Counted from the stretch's first letter, positions 53,312 through 62,184 are shown. The stretch: DNA of 64,000 bases from Prochloron sp965198675 (GCA_965198675.1 OZ240666.1:1302001-1366000), one strand, 5' to 3'. Made by a program: numbers and translations. Notes: generated from the letters alone by a model not told the origin.

Positions 53312-54853
53312 ATGGTTCGTATCCCGAAGCTAAAATTTGACGGAGGCACTCTCCTGCTCCATCCACCACCCCGAGGCAAGGCTTGGATTGACTATGCCAT
53401 CTGGGACGATCGGGTGGAGAAATTTCGCATTCCAGCCATCCATTATCGCCAATTAGTGGAAACACTGCAATCTAATAATATCAATTTTATCGATGAGGCG
53501 AAAGAATTTGGTTCTCTGGAACTGACTCTCAACTTTGAAATGGAACCCTATCCCCACCAAGAAGAAGCCCTCTTGGCGTGGAAACAAGCCCAGCGTCAGG
53601 GAGTAGTTGTCTTACCCACAGCAGGAGGAAAAACCTATTTAGCCCAACTAGCCATGTCCTCAACCCCCCGCACCACCCTGGTTGTTGTGCCAACTTTGGA
53701 TTTAATGCATCAGTGGTATGCGCAAATGGAAGCAGCATTTCCCGATGTGTCCGTGGGTTTATTGGGGGGTGGTTCTCGGGATAAGACACCTATTCTCATT
53801 GCTACCTATGATAGTGCTGCTATTCACGGGGAAACTCTCGGCAATCGATACGCCCTGCTCATTTTTGACGAATGTCATCACCTCCCTACAGATTTTTATC
53901 GCACCATCGCCGAATACGCTATTGCCCCTTATCGTCTCGGACTCACTGCAACTCCGGATCGAACTGATGGTCGTCATCGGGAACTGGATACTCTCATTGG
54001 TCCCGTAGTATATCGCAAAAGTCCTCAGGAACTTGCAGGACAAGCTCTAGCAGAACATGAGGTAATTCAAATTAAGGTAAAACTATCCCAACAAGAAGGG
54101 GAAAGGTACCAAAATGCTATAAATATCCGCAACCAATTTTTACGAAAAGCCAATATATCCCTGGGTTCCCTGAAAGGTTGGCAACTCTTCGTCCAAGCTA
54201 GTGCTCGTTCCCAACCAGGAAGACGGGCTATGCTGGCTCACAATGAAGCTAAAAAAATCGCCTCGGGTACTAATGGCAAGTTGCGTCTCCTGACGGAATT
54301 AATTTGGGAGCATTACCCAGAAAGAATGCTCATCTTTACTAACGATAATGCTACTGTTTATCGTATTTCTCAGGAATTTCTCATACCTGCTATTACCCAC
54401 CAAACCCCAGTGAAAGAACGACACGATATTCTCACCAGATTTAAGTCTGGAGAATACAAAACTTTGGTCACATCTCATGTGCTTAATGAAGGGGTAGATG
54501 TACCAGATGCGCGAATCGCTGTTATCTTATCGGGAACCAGTTCTACTCGGGAGTATATTCAGCGATTGGGTCGCGTTTTGCGTCAAGGTAGCAATAAAAA
54601 TAAACAGGCAATCCTCTATGAGATTGTAGCAGAAAATACTGGGGAAGAACGCACTTCTCAACGGAGAAAGGGTGAGTATAAGAAAGCAGTACCTAAACCT
54701 AAACAGCTCATAAAACCTGAACGTAAAGACCGGCAACTGGAGCTACTTCCTTCTCCCTATAATATTAATTCCAGAAATTTGAAAGCTGCTGAGTCTAAAG
54801 ATAAGGGTAATAAGTACAAGACTGAAAAGAAAGATAAGGGTGAGGGTGAGTAG
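53312..54853 (+). CDS. DEAD/DEAH-box (XPB-like) SF2 helicase
   Basis: 513 residues from MVRIPKLKFDGGTLLL; the open frame allows an earlier start at 53276. Order: an N-terminal damage-recognition-like region, the helicase motifs VVLPTAGGKTYLAQLA (Walker A), VVVPTLDLMHQW, LLIFDECHHLP (DECH box) and YRLGLTATPDRTDGR (motif III) in the first RecA domain, then ERMLIFTNDN, VTSHVLNEGVDVPDARIAVI and REYIQRLGRVLRQG (motif VI) in the second. It ends in a Lys-rich tail. Such XPB/RadD-like enzymes unwind DNA in repair, and some act in defence islands. It is cytoplasmic, of normal length, with no operon partner. Confidence 0.88.
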   Translation: MVRIPKLKFDGGTLLLHPPPRGKAWIDYAIWDDRVEKFRIPAIHYRQLVETLQSNNINFIDEAKEFGSLELTLNFEMEPYPHQEEALLAWKQAQRQGVVVLPTAGGKTYLAQLAMSSTPRTTLVVVPTLDLMHQWYAQMEAAFPDVSVGLLGGGSRDKTPILIATYDSAAIHGETLGNRYALLIFDECHHLPTDFYRTIAEYAIAPYRLGLTATPDRTDGRHRELDTLIGPVVYRKSPQELAGQALAEHEVIQIKVKLSQQEGERYQNAINIRNQFLRKANISLGSLKGWQLFVQASARSQPGRRAMLAHNEAKKIASGTNGKLRLLTELIWEHYPERMLIFTNDNATVYRISQEFLIPAITHQTPVKERHDILTRFKSGEYKTLVTSHVLNEGVDVPDARIAVILSGTSSTREYIQRLGRVLRQGSNKNKQAILYEIVAENTGEERTSQRRKGEYKKAVPKPKQLIKPERKDRQLELLPSPYNINSRNLKAAESKDKGNKYKTEKKDKGEGE

Positions 54854-54871
54854 GGTGGGCATTGCCCACCG

Positions 54872-55276
54872 CTATTCCCCTGTTAGCCAATTTTCTAATT
54901 TAAGACCTTTCACCCTCCCCATATCAGAGTCATAGGAAACTAGGATTAAATCTTTAGTTATTGCTGTGGCTGCTATTAAGATATCATTATCCTGTATTGG
55001 TAAACCCCTTTTTTTCAAGTCTACGTATATTAGGGCAGCTTGTTCAATACTTTCCAAGTCTTCAAACAGGATTTTCCATTTAGTGCAGAAAGAATGAAAA
55101 TCTGATATCTTTCTCGTAGCATTTACAGCTAGTAGCCCTCTTTTTGTTTCAAAGTAAGTTATACCACTAATAAAGATTTCATTTTTTTGACCCCACACTG
55201 AGGATAATTTTTCGATTAGCTTTTGATTCTGTTTCAAAATTGCCGTGACAATGTTCGTGTCTAGAAGGTACTTCAT
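54872..55276 (-). CDS. PIN-domain ribonuclease toxin (VapC-type)
   Basis: 134 residues. The acidic residues of the PIN active site are visible: Asp6 in YLLDTNIV, Glu in ITYFETKRGL, Asp in IQDNDILIAATA and Asp in LVSYDSDMGRV. VapC toxins cleave tRNA or rRNA when their antitoxin is degraded. The start codon lies 2 bp after the stop of the upstream antitoxin-like gene (55279-55569), so they form an operon. The antitoxin normally represses its own promoter. It converges on the helicase gene. Confidence 0.88.
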   Translation of the reverse strand: MKYLLDTNIVTAILKQNQKLIEKLSSVWGQKNEIFISGITYFETKRGLLAVNATRKISDFHSFCTKWKILFEDLESIEQAALIYVDLKKRGLPIQDNDILIAATAITKDLILVSYDSDMGRVKGLKLENWLTGE

Positions 55277-55278
55277 GA

Positions 55279-55569
55279 TTATCTTCCTTCCACCGCTTTA
55301 TCGAAAATTCTCATTTCCTCTGGGGTTAAGTCGTTTAGACAACCAGCAACCAAGTGCAATACTAAAATACCGTCAATCCTTTCTGTTAAATCATTCTCTT
55401 CGATCTGTTCCATTTCTGCTGGGGTGAACTTAGCAAACAGATCGGCTAAATATTGAATCATTTCTTCTGGATCTAATTCTTCTTGGTAGCGAGAGTTCTC
55501 TTGAAACAACTCTCCCACTATTTTGGTTATGCGAGACAGTGGACTTTGGGTAATTTGAGTTTGAACCAT
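55279..55569 (-). CDS. Antitoxin-like protein paired with the PIN toxin
   Basis: 96 residues: MVQTQITQSPLSRITKIVGE, LFQENSRYQEELDPEEMIQY, FAKFTPAEMEQIEENDLTER, CLNDLTPEEMRIFDKAVEGR. It is soluble, acidic and helical. Its place directly upstream of the PIN gene with a 2-bp gap and the C-terminal LTPEEMxIFDxAVEGR helix, which I associate with cyanobacterial antitoxins, suggest it binds and inhibits the toxin. There is no clear DNA-binding motif. A second full copy is at 56596-56886 and a tail fragment at 57037-57080. A spaced AGGAGATATCATG start region is shared by the two full copies. Confidence 0.72.
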   Translation of the reverse strand: MVQTQITQSPLSRITKIVGELFQENSRYQEELDPEEMIQYLADLFAKFTPAEMEQIEENDLTERIDGILVLHLVAGCLNDLTPEEMRIFDKAVEGR

Positions 55570-55674
55570 GATATCTCCTTGGTAGATTTTGAGGTTTCTC
55601 TAATTATAACATGAATAATGACTTCCAGAAATGGATAATTTTCATGAAACCACTACAATTATATCTCATATATT

Positions 55675-56539
55675 CTAGGTTGTGTTGACATCGAGCCAGT
55701 AATCGATAATTATATAAGGGTTTGAGAATTTTTAACCCCTTTTTTCACCATGACTCAGTGTGCTATAACAACGGAGTCTCTCTGACAGCCTATTTTCCAC
55801 TTCCTGCGCTCCCACCCCGCTGTTCGCGTTGGCAAACCCTATCAACTTCGTCGTTTCCTCGAAGGCTGTTGCTGGATTCTACGTACAGGTGCTCAATGGC
55901 GAGAATTGCCTAAGCGCTTTGGCAAGTGGAACTCTGTCTACCAACGCTATCGACGTTGGGCACAAAAAGGCATTTGGTCTGAAGTGATGACCTCCGTTGT
56001 CCATTTTCCAGACTTGGAAAACTTAATGGTTGATAGCACAGTTGTTCGTGCTCATCCCTCTGCTGCTGGCGCAAAAGGGGGCAAGAAACTCAAGGTCTCG
56101 GACGCTCTCGAGGTGGATTCAGCAGCAAAGTGCATGCCCTCGTAGATGCTTTGGGCAATCCACTCCGATTTTCCCTAACAGCGGGGCAAGCCGGAGACTC
56201 GCCCCAAGCACAGCCTCTCATAGAGGGCTACTGTGAAGAAACGAACGTTTTTCCCGAAGCTTTTTTGGGGAACAAAGCTTACGACACTGATGCTTTGCTG
56301 GTTTTTCTGTTTTGAGCGTGGAATCGAATCGGTTATCCCGTCGAAGCGCAACCGCAAGCAACAGCGATAGATCGATCGGCATCGATACAAGGAACGACAC
56401 TTGGTAGAGTGCTTTTTCAATAAACTCAAACAGTATCGCCGAATATTTAGCCGCTTTGAAAAAACGGCTCTCAGTTATCTCTCCTTCGTGCAGCTTGCTT
56501 CCACTCTTATTTGGTTCCGCTAATGTCAACACAACCTAG
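55675..56539 (+). mobile_element. Degenerate IS5/IS427-like insertion sequence
   Basis: 865 bp bounded by 17-bp perfect inverted ends, CTAGGTTGTGTTGACAT and its complement ATGTCAACACAACCTAG. It contains a broken transposase gene (next entry). It lies between the two antitoxin copies, so the element may have moved or been carried with the duplication. Confidence 0.85.
55790..56520 (+). pseudogene. Broken IS5-family transposase
   Basis: Segments in several frames read in order as a DDE transposase: LPKRFGKWNSVYQRYRRWAQ and WSEVMTSVVHFPDLENLMVD with STVVRAHPSAAGAKGG (first Asp), then after a shift near 56110 MHALVDALGNPLRFSLTAGQ, AGDSPQAQPLIEGY, AYDTDALL (second Asp) and, past an in-frame TGA near 56312, RIGYPVEAQPQ. 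At least three lesions are present. It belongs to a different IS subgroup from the 902-bp element. Confidence 0.8.
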
Positions 56540-56595
56540 AATAGCAATATTCTCCCTTTTTGTGGGCGATCCCGCAGGCGCTTCGCGGCGCGCCA

Positions 56596-56886
56596 TTATC
56601 TTCCTTCTGCCGCTTCATCGAAAATTTTCATTTCCTCTGGGGTTAAATCGTTTAAACAATCAGCAGACGAATCTACCACTAAAATACTATTTATCCTTCT
56701 TTTTAAATCATTATATTTCATCTGTTCCATTTCCGCTGGCGTAAACTCACCAAACACTTCGGCTAAATATTGAATCATTTCTTCCGGATCTAATTTTTCT
56801 CGGTAGCGAGAGTTCTCTTGAAACAACTCTCCTACTATTTTGGTTATGCGAGACAGTGGACTTTGGGTAATTTGAGTTTGAACCAT
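56596..56886 (-). CDS. Antitoxin-like protein, second copy without a toxin
   Basis: 96 residues. The first 32 residues match the copy at 55279 almost exactly; the rest is diverged (EVFGEFTPAEMEQMKYNDLK, VVDSSADCLNDLTPEEMKIF). It is intact but has no toxin gene downstream: the dead IS lies there instead. It could still cross-neutralise the PIN toxin, or be on the way to decay. Upstream sequence (GGTTCAAACTC region and the AGGAGATATCATG start) matches the first copy. Confidence 0.7.
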   Translation of the reverse strand: MVQTQITQSPLSRITKIVGELFQENSRYREKLDPEEMIQYLAEVFGEFTPAEMEQMKYNDLKRRINSILVVDSSADCLNDLTPEEMKIFDEAAEGR

Positions 56887-57036
56887 GATATCTCCTCGGT
56901 AGGTTTTGGTGTTCCTCTAATTATAACATGAAGAATGGCTTCCTGGGATGGATAATTTTGATGAAACTACAATGCCATATCTTCTATAATAGCAATATTC
57001 CCCCTCTTGGTGGGCGATCCCGTGAGCGGCGCGCCA

Positions 57037-57080
57037 TTATCTTCCTTCTACCGCTTCATCGAAAATTCTCATTTCCTCCG
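57037..57080 (-). pseudogene. Tail fragment of a third antitoxin copy
   Basis: The minus strand reads EEMRIFDEAVEGR-stop, the last 13 residues of the antitoxin-like proteins, preceded by unrelated sequence. The flanking CGATCCCG ... GCGCGCCATTATCTTCC matches the flank of the second copy. The remainder of 56887-57186 is repeat and AT-rich sequence without a gene. Confidence 0.75.
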
Positions 57081-57126
57081 GTTGCTACTTGGTAAATTTT
57101 TGTGTTATTGCAATGATAACATATTA

Positions 57127-57173
57127 AAACCCTGTAGGGGTTTGATAAGGTAGCCCGCAATTCATTCGCGGGC
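57127..57173. repeat. Dispersed repeat R5
   Basis: AAACCCTGTAGGGGTTTGAT followed by GCCCGCAATTCATTCGCGGGC, two palindromes in series, as at 12506-12552. It lies right after the stop of the chelatase gene (14 bp) and might serve as its terminator. Confidence 0.75.
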
Positions 57174-57186
57174 GGAAAACTACAAT

Positions 57187-60100
57187 TTATAAACCTTCTA
57201 TTTTCTCCTCTGCTAAATCGTACAATTCCCTCAGTTGGGCTAACTTGTCTTCATCTGCATCCCAGAAACCCCTTCCTGATGCTTCTAACATCCGTCCGAT
57301 AATATTGCGGAAAGCTTCTGGGTTAGCTTCTCGCAACTTCGCCGCCATTTCTTCATCCAAAGCATAGGTATCCGCTGCTTGTTCGTAAACCCAATCATCG
57401 GTAAAATCTGCTGTCCCTCCCCAACCGATTAAAGCTGTCATCCGTTGGGATATCTCGTAAGCACCCCCGGAACCCTGTTCCACCATAGCTTCAGCCCATT
57501 TGGGGTTCAAGAGTTTGGTGCGATACTCCAAACGGAGTAAGTCGGTTAATTTCCGGGGAGTTGTATCTTTGGAGAAGCTTTCTACAAAGCTAGCATTTAC
57601 TTTTTTACCACTATGAAGCTCTGCTGCTCGTTTCAAACCCCCCGTGTTGGCATAATATTCTTGAATGTCCGTTAAACCGTATTCTACTGAGTCGATTTCT
57701 TGAACAATGCTATCACTGGTCTGGAGCAATTTTGCCAACACTTCCCCCCTTGCTTTCCCCTTATCTTGTCTCCCATAGCTAAAAACATTGCGACTTTCCC
57801 AAGTATTCCCTAACTCCTCGGGACTTTCCCAATTTCCATCTACTACTCTATCATTGACTAGGGAACCAAAATCTCCCGAGGGGTTGGAAAACAAGCGAGC
57901 TGCTGGATTTTCCACCCTTTGGCTTTGTAAGGCTAAAAAGTGCTTGCGGATATAATTCTCTTCTTCCGACTCTTCCATTTTAGCTGCTCTTTGGAATAAA
58001 TCGTCCAATAATTCCATAATATTCACAAAACTATCTCGGAAGATACCCGACAGGTTCGCCAAAACGTCAATACGGGGATGTCCTACCTCCCCTAAAAGTT
58101 GCAATTCGTAACGGACAATTCTCCCGGTTCCTTCTTTAACAGGTTGCGCTCCTACTAATTCTAACAGGATACCTAAGGATTCCCCTTTAGTCTTAATTGC
58201 ATCTAAACCCCACAACATTACCGCCACAGTTTCCGGATAAGTGCCATTTTCTTCTAAATGCTGGGCAATAATTTTCCTGGCAATTTCCCTTCCCCGTTCA
58301 TAAGCAGCAGGAGAAGGCATTCTATAGGGATCTAAAGCGTGGATATTCCTTCCTGTGGGTAAAACTCCTGGACCGTCTCTTAATAAGTCTCCTCCTGGGG
58401 CGGGGAGAATGTATTCTCCATTTAATCCTCGCAATAAGTTGGTCATTTCTTCGTCCGTGCGCAGCAATAAGGAACGAATTTCTTCCTCTTCCTCTGTCTT
58501 GGTGCGCTTTCCACCTTGAATTAGATTCATCTGTGAGGATGCGACCGCTTCTGAGTGGGGTTTATCTCCAAAATAAGCCTCCAGATAACCATGGATAGCT
58601 GTTGCGTCCGGAACTTCTCCTAAGGTATGCAAACCGGAAGAAAACAGTCGTTGTTCCACCACTTGCAAGTATTGGTAGACTTGGAGAAAATAACCATTAA
58701 TCACCCTCTTGCTAAATAAGCGAGCATTCTCTACATTAAAAGCAATGCCCGACTTAGCACCTTCGGCGAATTTACAATCTGTAGATAACCCTGTATCCAC
58801 AATTTTCTGACAAATACCATCGAAGAGGGCAAAATTATTTTCTGGGTCTTCCCGATATTCCCCGATTAACTCTCGCAACGTCATCAACTCTTTGTACAAA
58901 CCAGCCCGAGCATAAGGGGGTACATTGTGAGAAATCAACACTCCATAGCCCCGACGTTTGGCTAAAATAGACTCGGAAGGATTGTTAGCTGCATAGATAT
59001 ATAAATTGGGCAAATTACCTAACAAAATATCCGACCAAGAATAACCAGTATTCCCCAAAGGAGAACCCGGTAACCATTCTACTGTACCATGCATACCAAA
59101 ATGGACCACTGCGTCTGCTTGAAATTCTTTTTGTAACCACAGATAAAAGGCTGCATATTGGGGGTGGGGGGTCAAGTCTTTTTCAAACATCAACCGCATA
59201 GGGTCTCCAGCAATACCTAAAGGGGGTTGCACTCCAAGCCAAATATTTCCCAATTCTATCCCTCCAATGATAAAATCATCCCCCATAGTATTGATACCAG
59301 TTCCCGTCAAAGATTCCCATTGCTTCTCAATGCGACTTGTGAACAAATATCCCAACCATTCTGCCAAAGTCTTCACATTCACCACCCTAGATTTAGCGGT
59401 AATTTCATTTAACTTACGAATCAACTCCTCCCCGTCTTCTGGCAATTTGCCTACATTATACCCCTTTTCCTGTAAGGTTTGCAACAACTTCAACAAACTG
59501 CGAGGCACATTTAATAAAGCAGCAGTTCCCGTGGCTCCATAACCGGGAGGAAAGCCATATAAAATAATTGCCACCTTCCTTTTGGCTGGGGGAGTATTGC
59601 GCAGTTGAATCCAGCTTTTAATCCTGCCCGTCAACCTTTTAACTCGTTCGGGAATTAAATAAATATCTTCCCCCACCAAACCCCCTAAAGGTATAGTATC
59701 TATAGCTCCATCTAATTCTGGTAAAGCATATAGTACTACACTTTGTAATCCGCCGATTCCTTGTCTCGTCCAAGAGTAAATATCTTGGATTAAGAGGGGA
59801 GCAGCTACTATATAGGGTACATTCTTCTCAGTGAGAATACCTTGAGCAACTTCTACCTGTCTTCCTGCCTCCATGGACCCAGCAGGACCTCCTACTAAAG
59901 GAAACCCAATAGTCGAGACAATAGCATCCATTTTCACCCCTTTTTCACCTGCTCCACCATTCATCCAATCCCGCACAGCAACATGACCTTCCACCCCATT
60001 AATAAAGATAGGTAAAGGAGTTAAACCTGCATCAGAGAAGGAGCGAATTAATTGAGGGATGTAGGGTTGTTGGGTAATAACGTGCTTGCGGTATAATAAG

Positions 60101-60804
60101 ATACCCACCACAGGAAATGTTTTCTCGTGATGCTGATTATACCAGGTTAGATAAGCCTGAGGGGAGGTAAAATAACCGTTATAATCTGGGTGCAATAATC
60201 CCATATTGGGAGTTTCTTTTACTTCCGGGATATCTCCTACTTTCAATCCCAGATACTTTTGGGCGATAGTCCAGCACATAGCAGCCACATTTTCCGTCCC
60301 CCCAGCATTCCAGTAGCCGTAAATAATCAGCCAGTTGCGCAAATCTTGAACTTTTTTCCCGGGGATAAACTTGAGCAGTTTGGGACCAGTTTTCAGGAAA
60401 CTAATATAACCTGCCAGTCTGTCCTCCTCTCTACTGCTGGTGAACTTGCTCAGAAGAAATTTAATCGGTTTGGGCATTCCTTTGGGTTTGTCCCCGATAG
60501 CAAATTTCCCTAACTGAGTCAGACTGATTAATTCTAAAGCAGACTCGAAGACGAGACGAAAGGGAATGTGTTTCACTCGTTCCCGCAACCACATCACTGC
60601 GTCATAGTCGAAAATGAGACTGGCGAAGAACACATCTGCATTTTGGAGAGCTGCCGCTACGGTTTCCGGTTCTGTGGTGAGGGAGGAGTCGCTAAATACC
60701 TGAATGTCTAAATTCGGACAGCGAGAAGTAGCTAACAGGGCTGCTTGGCGATATAATTCGGCGTTGAAGGATTCAAATCCGGCGATTAAGACGATTCGTT
60801 TCAT
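57187..60804 (-). CDS. bchH: Magnesium chelatase subunit H (BchH/ChlH family; CobN superfamily)
   Basis: 1205 residues, close in length to BchH (about 1190-1200) and shorter than the usual cyanobacterial ChlH (about 1330). The large subunit binds protoporphyrin IX and, with the I and D subunits, inserts Mg2+ in the first committed step of chlorophyll synthesis. Signatures: YGYWNAGGTENVAAMCW near residue 165, VPYIVAAPLLIQDIYSWTRQG near residue 335 (broken here into AAPLLIQDIYSW), GAAxNVP-like GTAALLNVPRSLLKLL, HFGMHGTVEWLPGSPLGNTG and MTALIGWGGTADFTDDW. The catalytic region is complete. Many cyanobacteria carry a second H subunit besides ChlH; this may be that paralogue, and a cobaltochelatase role cannot be excluded. 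The ATG at 60804 fits the family start (MKRIVLIAGFESFNAELYRQ). It stands alone. Confidence 0.88.
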   Translation of the reverse strand: MKRIVLIAGFESFNAELYRQAALLATSRCPNLDIQVFSDSSLTTEPETVAAALQNADVFFASLIFDYDAVMWLRERVKHIPFRLVFESALELISLTQLGKFAIGDKPKGMPKPIKFLLSKFTSSREEDRLAGYISFLKTGPKLLKFIPGKKVQDLRNWLIIYGYWNAGGTENVAAMCWTIAQKYLGLKVGDIPEVKETPNMGLLHPDYNGYFTSPQAYLTWYNQHHEKTFPVVGILLYRKHVITQQPYIPQLIRSFSDAGLTPLPIFINGVEGHVAVRDWMNGGAGEKGVKMDAIVSTIGFPLVGGPAGSMEAGRQVEVAQGILTEKNVPYIVAAPLLIQDIYSWTRQGIGGLQSVVLYALPELDGAIDTIPLGGLVGEDIYLIPERVKRLTGRIKSWIQLRNTPPAKRKVAIILYGFPPGYGATGTAALLNVPRSLLKLLQTLQEKGYNVGKLPEDGEELIRKLNEITAKSRVVNVKTLAEWLGYLFTSRIEKQWESLTGTGINTMGDDFIIGGIELGNIWLGVQPPLGIAGDPMRLMFEKDLTPHPQYAAFYLWLQKEFQADAVVHFGMHGTVEWLPGSPLGNTGYSWSDILLGNLPNLYIYAANNPSESILAKRRGYGVLISHNVPPYARAGLYKELMTLRELIGEYREDPENNFALFDGICQKIVDTGLSTDCKFAEGAKSGIAFNVENARLFSKRVINGYFLQVYQYLQVVEQRLFSSGLHTLGEVPDATAIHGYLEAYFGDKPHSEAVASSQMNLIQGGKRTKTEEEEEIRSLLLRTDEEMTNLLRGLNGEYILPAPGGDLLRDGPGVLPTGRNIHALDPYRMPSPAAYERGREIARKIIAQHLEENGTYPETVAVMLWGLDAIKTKGESLGILLELVGAQPVKEGTGRIVRYELQLLGEVGHPRIDVLANLSGIFRDSFVNIMELLDDLFQRAAKMEESEEENYIRKHFLALQSQRVENPAARLFSNPSGDFGSLVNDRVVDGNWESPEELGNTWESRNVFSYGRQDKGKARGEVLAKLLQTSDSIVQEIDSVEYGLTDIQEYYANTGGLKRAAELHSGKKVNASFVESFSKDTTPRKLTDLLRLEYRTKLLNPKWAEAMVEQGSGGAYEISQRMTALIGWGGTADFTDDWVYEQAADTYALDEEMAAKLREANPEAFRNIIGRMLEASGRGFWDADEDKLAQLRELYDLAEEKIEGL

Positions 60805-60845
60805 ACCCTAAGTTTAATATATAGTTTTATTGTACCGCAGATAAT

Positions 60846-60892
60846 TGCGAAGCTTTGCGTAAGCTTTGCGAAGCAACCGCCCAAGGCGGGAG
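60846..60892. repeat. R4 repeat (GCGAAGCTTTGCGTAAGC ... CCGCCCAAGGCGGG)
   Basis: Units GCGAAGCTTTGCGTAAGC and GCAACCGCCCAAGGCGGG of the family seen near 4012, 17778, 44300 and 50730. It is upstream of the chelatase gene. Confidence 0.65.
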
Positions 60893-61220
60893 CAGATAAA
60901 CGCCGATGGTCACAGATAACTTCACCTCTCTGCGTCTGGAGCGTTTTCTGCGTGAAACTTTAATTCCTAAAAAAAGTGTCAAGAATGTTATAATTTACTT
61001 TTGGAGTTTGATCCTTTCGTTATGGACACTGTAGCCATATTTCCCAAGCTAAGAGCGTTACCTGGTTCCTTACCCATAGAAGGTGCTGTGCGGATTGAAC
61101 TGGTAGAAGGAGTTCCCTTGTTTCAAGCCTCTAGCCAGGTTCAAAAGCGAATTGAAACGTTGTTGCTAAAACAGCAGCAAGTTAATTTGAGTGTGTCCGA
61201 GGAGCAGGAATTAGATTGCT

Positions 61221-61590
61221 GTCAGCACCCCGCGCGCCCCGCACGCGGGGCTTCGAGCCCTCTCTTTTTAGGTAGCTGACCAGCCTAAGTCCGTAGGATG
61301 CGTTAGCTGTCGTACGTAGCAGCATCCTAAATTAAATGGGTTAGCGTAACGCATCCTACGCGGACTACGTTATCGGCAAGAGTTAAAATTCCTACCCTAG
61401 AATGCGTCGCTAGTTCTAGGCCCTAGAACCCAATAGTTAAACAGTTTTACTCGGGGGAAGACAGTGCTATTAGGAAAGTACCGACCGATAACCTTGCGCC
61501 TCGACCCAGCTCGAATCGAATTCGAGCTGGAAAGCGAGGCAAGACGGCGAAGCGCACTTTACCCTCGCGCATAGGAGTTAGAGGGGTTTA
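61221..61590 (+). ncRNA. Orphan HEARO / IscB omega-RNA-like RNA, locus 4
   Basis: Plus-strand blocks: GTCAGCACCCCGCGCGC, TAGGTAGCTGACCAGCCTAA, CGGACTACGTTATCGGCAAG, CTAGAATGCGTCGCTAGTTC, AGTTAAACAGTTTTACTCGG, AAGACAGTGCTATTAGG, ACCCTCGCGCATAGGAGTTAG. These match, in order, the RNA in front of iscB at 51317-51562. No iscB follows. A 67-bp R2 repeat (61293-61359) is inserted in the loop between AGTCC and CGGACT. The bases up to about 61690, with a C-rich/G-rich palindrome near 61590-61640, complete the insertion in the host gene. Confidence 0.8.
61293..61359. repeat. 67-bp R2 repeat in a HEARO RNA hairpin loop
   Basis: GTAGGATGCGTTAGCTGTCG ... GCGTAACGCATCCTAC. It sits between the complementary stems CTAAGTCCG and CGGACTACG, so it lengthens a hairpin without breaking the stem. 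The family is the same as the 65-bp insertion in tnpB at 22166-22230. Confidence 0.85.
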
Positions 61591-61782
61591 TCCCCCTCCC
61601 CCCCTGGTGGGGGACGGCTAATAAATTAGCCGCGTCGAACTTCCTGGGCCACTTAAAAGATGGCGGTTTCCGTTCTCCCGCGAGGTTTTAGATGAGGAAA
61701 TTGATGATTATTTAAGTTTTGTTAATCGCACCGTGCGTAATCTGTTTTTGAGTCAAGCTTAGCAGATAAGGGACTATTTACT

Positions 61783-62184
61783 GTGAGCAAGATTTCCCAG
61801 GCAATTCAAGAGCAGGTGAGGCTGAGAGCCAATTATCTCTGTGAGTATTGCCACGCTTCAGAACAGTGGCAGTACGTTGCCTTCACTGTTGATCATGTGA
61901 TTCCGTTGGTAGCAAGTGGCACGGATGACTTGAATAATCTGGCTTTGGCTTGTTTCCATTGTAATCGCAGGAAGTGGAAACATTTGACAGCTATTGATCC
62001 TTTGTCGGGGGAAACGGTGGAGCTGTTTAATTCCCGACAAGTGCGTTGGTGGGAGCATTTTGTCTGGTCATCAGATGAACTGAGAATTTTGGGGTTGACA
62101 GCTGTGGGTCGGGCGACGATCGAAGCCTTAAGATTCAACCGCCATCCACCCCCAGGTGATCCAGTGCAACTCCAATGTGAGTAG
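61783..62184 (+). CDS. HNH endonuclease
   Basis: 133 residues from a GTG at 61783 (MSKISQAIQEQVRLRANYLC). The HNH fold is clear: CEYCHASEQWQYVAFTVDHVI with the first Cys pair and the catalytic DH, then NLALACFHCNRRKWKH with the second Cys pair and Asn/His. The C-terminal LFNSRQVRWWEHFVWSSDEL and LGLTAVGRATIEAL are typical of this cyanobacterial subfamily. It cuts DNA nonspecifically or at specific sites; the target is unknown. It should not be confused with IscB: it lacks RuvC, and its nearness to a HEARO RNA comes from insertion of that RNA in the upstream partner gene. Confidence 0.9.
   Translation: MSKISQAIQEQVRLRANYLCEYCHASEQWQYVAFTVDHVIPLVASGTDDLNNLALACFHCNRRKWKHLTAIDPLSGETVELFNSRQVRWWEHFVWSSDELRILGLTAVGRATIEALRFNRHPPPGDPVQLQCE

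Larger units (their letters stand above)
61022..61762 (+). pseudogene. Partner gene of the HNH endonuclease, interrupted by a HEARO RNA element
   Basis: The 5' part reads MDTVAIFPKLRALPGSLPIE, GAVRIELVEGVPLFQASSQV and QKRIETLLLKQQQVNLSVSE EQELD, up to about 61219. After a 440-470 bp insertion it resumes at about 61690 as EEIDDYLSFVNRTVRNLFLS QA-stop. Joined, this is a protein of about 90-95 residues of a family found directly upstream of HNH endonuclease genes in cyanobacteria (ends xxEIDDYLSxVNRxxRNL). The HNH gene follows 20 bp later. The role of the small protein is unknown; a toxin-antitoxin or nuclease-inhibitor role is possible. Confidence 0.75.

Noticed and set aside
61783..62184. HNH gene as the protein partner of the adjacent HEARO RNA
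   Set aside because: It lacks RuvC and the IscB N-terminal domain, and belongs to a different HNH family; the RNA is an insertion in the neighbouring gene.
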